Below are positions 11,847-15,304 of a stretch of DNA of 15,304 bases, piece after piece. Source of the stretch: Defluviitaleaceae bacterium (lineage in GTDB: Bacteria > Bacillota > Clostridia > Lachnospirales > WQUN01); NCBI GenBank assembly GCA_009783525.1, contig WRDG01000029.1, positions 1 to 15,304 of the forward strand. Reading direction: 5' to 3'. Position 1 is the stretch's first letter. The number at the start of each line of letters is the position of its first letter. The notes under the pieces were generated by a model. That model worked only from the letters and a program-made list of their open reading frames with translations. It did not search any database and was not told the origin of the DNA. The translations under genes and the position numbers were made by a program.

Positions 11847-14315
11847 ATGTCAAAACATTCTTTGCATTTCATCGGCAACGCGCACCTCGACCCCATTTGG
11901 CTTTGGCGGTGGCAGGAGGGCTTCGCGGAGGTAAAGGCCACGTTCCAATCCGCAATCGACCGGATGAAAGAATATCCGGACTTCGTGTTCACTTGTTCGA
12001 GCGCGCAGTATTACAAGTGGGCGGAAGAAAACTGCCCGGAGATGTTTGAAGAGATCAAAAAGTTCGTGGCTAACGGGCAGTGGCAGATCACCGGCGGCTG
12101 GTGGGTTCAGGCGGACACGAACATCCCGAGCGGCGAAGCGCTCGCAAGGCACGGCCTCTACAGCCAAAGATATTATTTGGAAAAGTTCGGGGTCATGTGC
12201 AGGGTCGGCTACAACGTGGACTCGTTCGGGCACAGCATAGGGCTGCCGCAGATATTAAAAAAGAGCGGCATGGACTTTTACGTGTTTAAAAACCCGGGCA
12301 AAAAAGAATTTCCGTACCTGTTCGATTGGGTGGGCGCGGACGGCACGAGCGTGACGACGTTCCGCATACCGGATCAGTACATGAGCTGGGACGGGTATCT
12401 TCATTGGAATAAAAACCCCCGCGGCACGGAGCTGCGGCACAAGGCGGAGCGGGCTTTTAACATCGCAAACGAAATAGGCGGCGACATGATGTGCTTCTAC
12501 GGCGTGGGCAACCACGGCGGCGGCCCTACAATCGCGCATATAGAAACCATTTTGGAACTGCAAAAAGAACACGGAAAAGACGCGGTAAAATTTTCCGCGC
12601 CGGAGCAATTTTTTGATGCGGTAAGCGGGCAGGAGCTTCCCGTGTACGACAGGGAGCTTAACCACGCGGCAAACGGCGGCTATTCCGCAAACGCAAATTT
12701 AAAATCGAACAACCGCAAAAGCGAGCACCGCCTGCTCGAGGCGGAAAAATACAATGTGATGGCGCACATGCTTGTCGGCTGCGAACTTAAAACGGCGGAG
12801 CTTCGTGCCGCATGGGAAAACGTAATGCTCATCCATTTCCACGACGCGATCTGCGGCGTGTCAATCAAGCACGCATACCCGGACATTTACGAATTTTACG
12901 GCGAATCGCTTTCCGCCGCGGGCAAGGCGATGAACCACAGCCTGCAAAAAATTTCGTGGGCGGTTGAAACGCAAAGAAGCCCCGAAATCCGCAAAGACAA
13001 GGACGAAGACCTGCGCCTTTGGGAAAAGGAGGGCTTGGGCGCGCCCGTGGTCGTGTTCAATTCGCTCGGGTGGGACTACGAGGGGCCGCTTGAAGTGAAC
13101 AAGACGGTCCGCAGAGCCGAGGACGGAAGCGGCGCTTCGCTTGAAATCCAGCATGTGCGCGGCTGCCACCATCAGGTTGACTTCGACAGCTGGCATACGG
13201 TGTTTGACGTGAAGGTGCCCGCGTTAGGCTACGCGACATACTGGATCTACCGCGACTGGGAAAAGCCGCTTGCCGCGCCGGAAACTTCGGGCGTCGACCC
13301 GTTCGTTTTAGAAAACGGCCTTGTCCGCATAGAATTTGAAAAACATTCCGGCTTTATTAAAAGATATTTCGACAAAGTAACGGAAACGGAGTTGACACGG
13401 GGCAAAAGCGCCGTGCCGCTTGTTATAGACGAGTATTACGCTAACAACTGGGGCGGCGACTTTTCGGACGTGAGCGCGCGTTTTTCGGACGCCGTGTTCG
13501 AGGTTTTAGAAACGGGTTCGATCAGGAAGCGCGTACGCGTCACAAGCTTTTACAACAAGTCCGAGGTGCGGCAGGATTTTATTTTGCACGAGGGCAGCAA
13601 AGACATCGAAGTGCGCGGCCGCGTAATGTGGCAGGAGCGTCATAAAATGCTAAAGATCGCGTACAGCCTTAACGCGGAAGAAACGGAAGCGGCGTTTGAC
13701 GTGCCCTACGCCGCTGCGGTCAAGCCGACGGACGGCGGCGAGCAGTGCGGCGGCCAGTGGATGCAGGTGTACGGCAATCAAAACGGACAGCCCGCATCGC
13801 TTGCGATCATCAACGACAGCAAGTACGGCCACGAGGCGATAGGCGGCGAGCTCCGCATGACGATTGTGCGCAGCCCCATACATTCGGACGGCGGCCCGGA
13901 GTCGCGGCACGGCTTCTTCGAATACACCGACCAAGGGCTTTTCGAGTTTAAATACGCGGTCATTCCCGGCGCGGGCACGGCAAACCGCGCGGAGGTTATA
14001 CGCAAGGCGTATCAGCTTAACGTGCCGCCGCAGCAGGTGATCGAAACGTATCACGCGGGGCCGCTCGCGCAAAACAGCCGGGGCGTTTGCGTAAGCGCGG
14101 AAAACATAGCCGTGACCGCGTTAAAAGAATCCGAAGACGGCAATGCGTTTATTCTGCGCTGCTGCGAAACCTGCGGGACGGAAACGGAAACAAAAATAGA
14201 CCTGCCGCTGCTCGGAAGAAAATTAAATTTCCGAATAAAAAAATACGAGATAAAAACTTTTTATCTGCCGAAAAACGGCGGCGAAGCCCGGGAATGTAAT
14301 TTGATAGAAATGTAA
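11847..14315 (+). CDS. GH38 alpha-mannosidase
   Basis: 822 residues, a normal length for a bacterial GH38 enzyme that releases mannose from alpha-mannosides by a zinc-dependent retaining mechanism. Zinc ligands are His13 and Asp15 in NAHLDPIW, the nucleophile Asp125 in NVDSFGHS (also a ligand) and His332 in HFHDAICG. Domains are the N-terminal catalytic barrel (about 5-270), a three-helix region (about 275-370) and C-terminal beta-sandwich domains (about 400-820). There is no signal peptide, so it should act in the cytoplasm on imported oligosaccharides. The start at 11847 is chosen because AAGGCGG lies six bases upstream; the in-frame ATG at 11808 lacks such a site. It is transcribed divergently from the sulfatase. 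Substrate linkage cannot be read from sequence alone. Confidence 0.95.
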   Translation: MSKHSLHFIGNAHLDPIWLWRWQEGFAEVKATFQSAIDRMKEYPDFVFTCSSAQYYKWAEENCPEMFEEIKKFVANGQWQITGGWWVQADTNIPSGEALARHGLYSQRYYLEKFGVMCRVGYNVDSFGHSIGLPQILKKSGMDFYVFKNPGKKEFPYLFDWVGADGTSVTTFRIPDQYMSWDGYLHWNKNPRGTELRHKAERAFNIANEIGGDMMCFYGVGNHGGGPTIAHIETILELQKEHGKDAVKFSAPEQFFDAVSGQELPVYDRELNHAANGGYSANANLKSNNRKSEHRLLEAEKYNVMAHMLVGCELKTAELRAAWENVMLIHFHDAICGVSIKHAYPDIYEFYGESLSAAGKAMNHSLQKISWAVETQRSPEIRKDKDEDLRLWEKEGLGAPVVVFNSLGWDYEGPLEVNKTVRRAEDGSGASLEIQHVRGCHHQVDFDSWHTVFDVKVPALGYATYWIYRDWEKPLAAPETSGVDPFVLENGLVRIEFEKHSGFIKRYFDKVTETELTRGKSAVPLVIDEYYANNWGGDFSDVSARFSDAVFEVLETGSIRKRVRVTSFYNKSEVRQDFILHEGSKDIEVRGRVMWQERHKMLKIAYSLNAEETEAAFDVPYAAAVKPTDGGEQCGGQWMQVYGNQNGQPASLAIINDSKYGHEAIGGELRMTIVRSPIHSDGGPESRHGFFEYTDQGLFEFKYAVIPGAGTANRAEVIRKAYQLNVPPQQVIETYHAGPLAQNSRGVCVSAENIAVTALKESEDGNAFILRCCETCGTETETKIDLPLLGRKLNFRIKKYEIKTFYLPKNGGEARECNLIEM

Positions 14316-14321
14316 TGCGCA

Positions 14322-14571
14322 AGGAAGAAACACCGAAGGTGTTTCTGTGCAAGGAAGAAACACCGAAGGTGTTTCTGTGCAAGGAAGAAACACCGAAGGT
14401 GTTTCTGTGCGAGGAAGAAAAACCGAAGGTTTTTCTGTGCAAGGAGTAAACACCTTCAATTATTTTATGCGAGATTAAAAACCTTCGGTTTTTCTGAGCA
14501 AGAAAGAAAAGCCGAAGGTTTTTTTTGCAAAGAAGAAAAGCCGAAAATATTTTTGTGCAAGGAGCTTACAG
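14322..14571 (+). repeat. Hairpin-unit array D (about 8 units, decaying)
   Basis: It begins seven bases after the mannosidase stop. Units 1-3 are identical perfect palindromes GAAACACCGAAGGTGTTTC at 14327-14345, 14357-14375 and 14387-14405, with a 30-bp period. Unit 4 (14417-14435) is GAAAAACC-GAA-GGTTTTTC, a double compensatory change. Unit 5 (about 14447-14466) is broken. Unit 6 (14477-14493) is a perfect AAAAACC-TTC-GGTTTTT. Unit 7 (about 14506-14524) pairs with two G-U. Unit 8 (about 14535-14554) is degenerate. It could also serve as a terminator for the mannosidase gene. Confidence 0.88.
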
Positions 14572-14646
14572 ATGTTCTCAAAATAAAAAAAATCACTATG
14601 CAAAAAATTTTTTATAAATTTTATGCGGTTTTTATTCGTGATTCGA

Positions 14647-14675
14647 TTGCATATTTTACAAAAAAATTGTATTAT
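14647..14675 (+). promoter_or_regulatory. Candidate promoter for the Ig-like gene
   Basis: TTGCAT (14647-14652), a 17-base spacer and TATTAT (14670-14675). The -10 box matches five of six consensus positions and the -35 only three. The surrounding DNA is very AT-rich, so chance is a real possibility. If used, it gives a leader of about 350 nt that contains two groups of hairpin units and the candidate pseudoknot. Confidence 0.3.
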
Positions 14676-14744
14676 TAATGAATAGTGAATATTTAAGCAA
14701 TTTTTTGTCAAGCCGACGGGCTGTTAAAAAAAGCTGCCTTCCGA

Positions 14745-14800
14745 GCACAAAAAAACCTTCGGTGTTTCTGTGCAGGTGAAAAACACCTTCGGAGTTTCAA
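14745..14800 (+). repeat. Hairpin-unit pair E (mismatched hybrids)
   Basis: AAAAACC-TTC-GGTGTTTC (about 14751-14768) and AAACACC-TTC-GGAGTTTC (about 14781-14798), joined by TGTGCAGGTGAA. Each pairs the left half of one stem type with the right half of another, so each stem has one or two mismatches. They look like single-mutation intermediates or recombinants between the stem types seen elsewhere. Confidence 0.7.
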
Positions 14801-14880
14801 TGCGGTATATTAAAGGGAGATGAGGGTATGTAAAGAAACGGCGATTGTAATATTGAATACGCGCAGGTCAAACCAGTTTG

Positions 14881-14945
14881 CAAGGAAGAAACACCTACGG
14901 TGTTTCTGTGCAATGAAGAAACACCTTCGGTGTTTCTGTGCAGGG
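14881..14945 (+). repeat. Hairpin-unit pair F
   Basis: Two perfect 8-bp palindromes at 14888-14906 (loop TAC) and 14918-14936 (loop TTC), 30 bp apart, joined by TGTGCAATGAA. They read toward the downstream gene and precede the candidate pseudoknot leader, the same order as array C before the GH5 gene. Confidence 0.87.
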
Positions 14946-14976
14946 AAACAGAGCAAATCAAACTTAAATTCAAAAA

Positions 14977-15006
14977 GGGGAACCCCAACCCCAAAAATTA
15001 AAGGGG
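14977..15006 (+). promoter_or_regulatory. Candidate H-type pseudoknot in the Ig-like gene leader
   Basis: GGGG (14977-14980), AA, CCCC (14983-14986), AA, CCCC (14989-14992), ten A-rich bases, then GGGG (15003-15006). The first GGGG can pair with the second CCCC, and the first CCCC with the last GGGG, giving the same topology as 8602-8630 (-). Twelve bases separate it from GGAGGG (15019-15024). Because both stems are G4/C4 here, alternative pairings are possible. Confidence 0.5.
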
Positions 15007-15031
15007 CGAAAAACAATTGGAGGGAACAGTA

Positions 15032-15304
15032 ATGAAAAGCACGGCAAAAAAATTCATGTCGATGCTGCTTGCAATGGCGATGCTTGCCGGTTTGTTCGCA
15101 GTACATCCGCTTGCGGTTAAAGCGGAAGACGACACACCCGTACTGCTTGACCTTTTCGCAAACTTTACGGATGTCAAGCAGAGCTACACCGTTGGCGAAA
15201 CGCTTGACCTCACCGGGTTAAAGGTAATCGCTTTTTACAGCGACGACACCTCGAAGCAGGTTTACGACTATGTCGCAAACCCGGCACACGGTTCTGTCAT
15301 CGAA
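15032..15304 (+). CDS. Secreted protein with bacterial Ig-like domain (partial)
   Basis: The first 91 residues of a protein that runs off the window. Residues 1-31 form a signal peptide (KK-rich start, hydrophobic core LLAMAMLAGLFA, cleavage about AVKA/ED). From about residue 49, YTVGETLDLTGLKVIAFYSD and the following KQVYDY look like a bacterial Ig-like domain of the Big_3 type; the GH5 protein has a comparable domain (TGQALNLNGLILRVGY). GGAGGG seven bases upstream of the ATG supports the start. The leader resembles that of the GH5 gene, so the two may be co-regulated. It could be another multimodular carbohydrate-active enzyme or a surface adhesin; the part seen does not decide. Confidence 0.85.
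   Translation, partial: MKSTAKKFMSMLLAMAMLAGLFAVHPLAVKAEDDTPVLLDLFANFTDVKQSYTVGETLDLTGLKVIAFYSDDTSKQVYDYVANPAHGSVIE

Larger units (their letters stand above)
14316..15031 (+). other. Repeat-rich leader region before the Ig-like gene
   Basis: 716 bases without a supportable gene. Hairpin array D occupies 14322-14571, two hybrid units lie at 14745-14800, and two units at 14881-14945. A candidate promoter is at 14647-14675 and the candidate pseudoknot leader at 14977-15006. The AT-rich stretch 14572-14740 contains TATTCGTGATTCGATTGCA (14630-14651), which may be a decayed end of the nested inverted-repeat element. A frame open from 14820 runs through the last two units and ends in TAA overlapping the next ATG (TAATG), but has no properly spaced ribosome binding site. 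Confidence 0.7.

Noticed and set aside
14322..14571. A CRISPR array (regular 30-bp repeats)
   Set aside because: The repeats abut with a constant 11-nt link and there are no unique spacers; no cas genes are nearby.

Overview
This 15.3 kb window looks like a chromosomal segment of a Gram-positive, Clostridia-like bacterium, probably an anaerobic polysaccharide degrader. The reasons are strong AGGAGG-type ribosome binding sites, classical signal peptides, Pro/Thr (PTPTP) linkers in a very large secreted glycoside hydrolase, and a bacterial GH38/sulfatase pair. No rRNA or tRNA is seen, and nothing fixes the taxon more closely.

Layout. 1-416 is non-coding and rich in repeats. 417-815 and 1031-1621 (+) are tandem paralogues encoding small cysteine-rich, zinc-ribbon-like proteins; the second carries extra ribbons. 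1622-2018 is repeat-rich again and leads into 2019-3236 (+), a solitary tryptophan synthase beta chain (trpB). 3237-3557 holds a 100-bp inverted-repeat element and a terminator. 3558-8573 (-) encodes a 1671-residue secreted multimodular GH5 enzyme. 8981-9697 (-) encodes a DUF1361-type membrane protein and 9797-11185 (-) a formylglycine-type sulfatase. 11186-11846 is a divergent intergenic region packed with repeats. 11847-14315 (+) encodes a cytoplasmic GH38 alpha-mannosidase. 14316-15031 is a long repeat-rich leader before a secreted Ig-like-domain protein (15032 to the window edge, partial).

How the genes fit together. The secreted GH5 protein would attack a polysaccharide outside the cell. 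The GH38 mannosidase would trim imported oligosaccharides. The sulfatase would remove sulfate esters, provided a maturase encoded elsewhere converts its active-site Cys to formylglycine. This is a plausible glycan-use neighbourhood, but no transporter or regulator lies in the window to confirm it. TrpB and the zinc-ribbon pair look unrelated to it.

The most unusual content is non-coding. (1) A family of about 30-bp units, each an 8-bp-stem, 3-nt-loop palindrome plus a TGTGCA-containing spacer, forms arrays at six places; stems change by compensatory substitutions while loops vary. (2) The left edge of the window is an inverted copy of 1639-1800 that lacks exactly a single 30-bp unit and a three-unit block, so units appear to be gained or lost as modules. 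(3) The leaders of the GH5 gene and of the partial Ig-like gene share a candidate H-type pseudoknot, with one compensatory base-pair change, placed exactly 12 nt upstream of GGAGGG in both. (4) Two clear copies (plus weaker ones) of a nested inverted-repeat element of 100-116 bp flank trpB. (5) A 92-bp inverted repeat occurs twice next to nine tandem 21-bp units upstream of the mannosidase gene.
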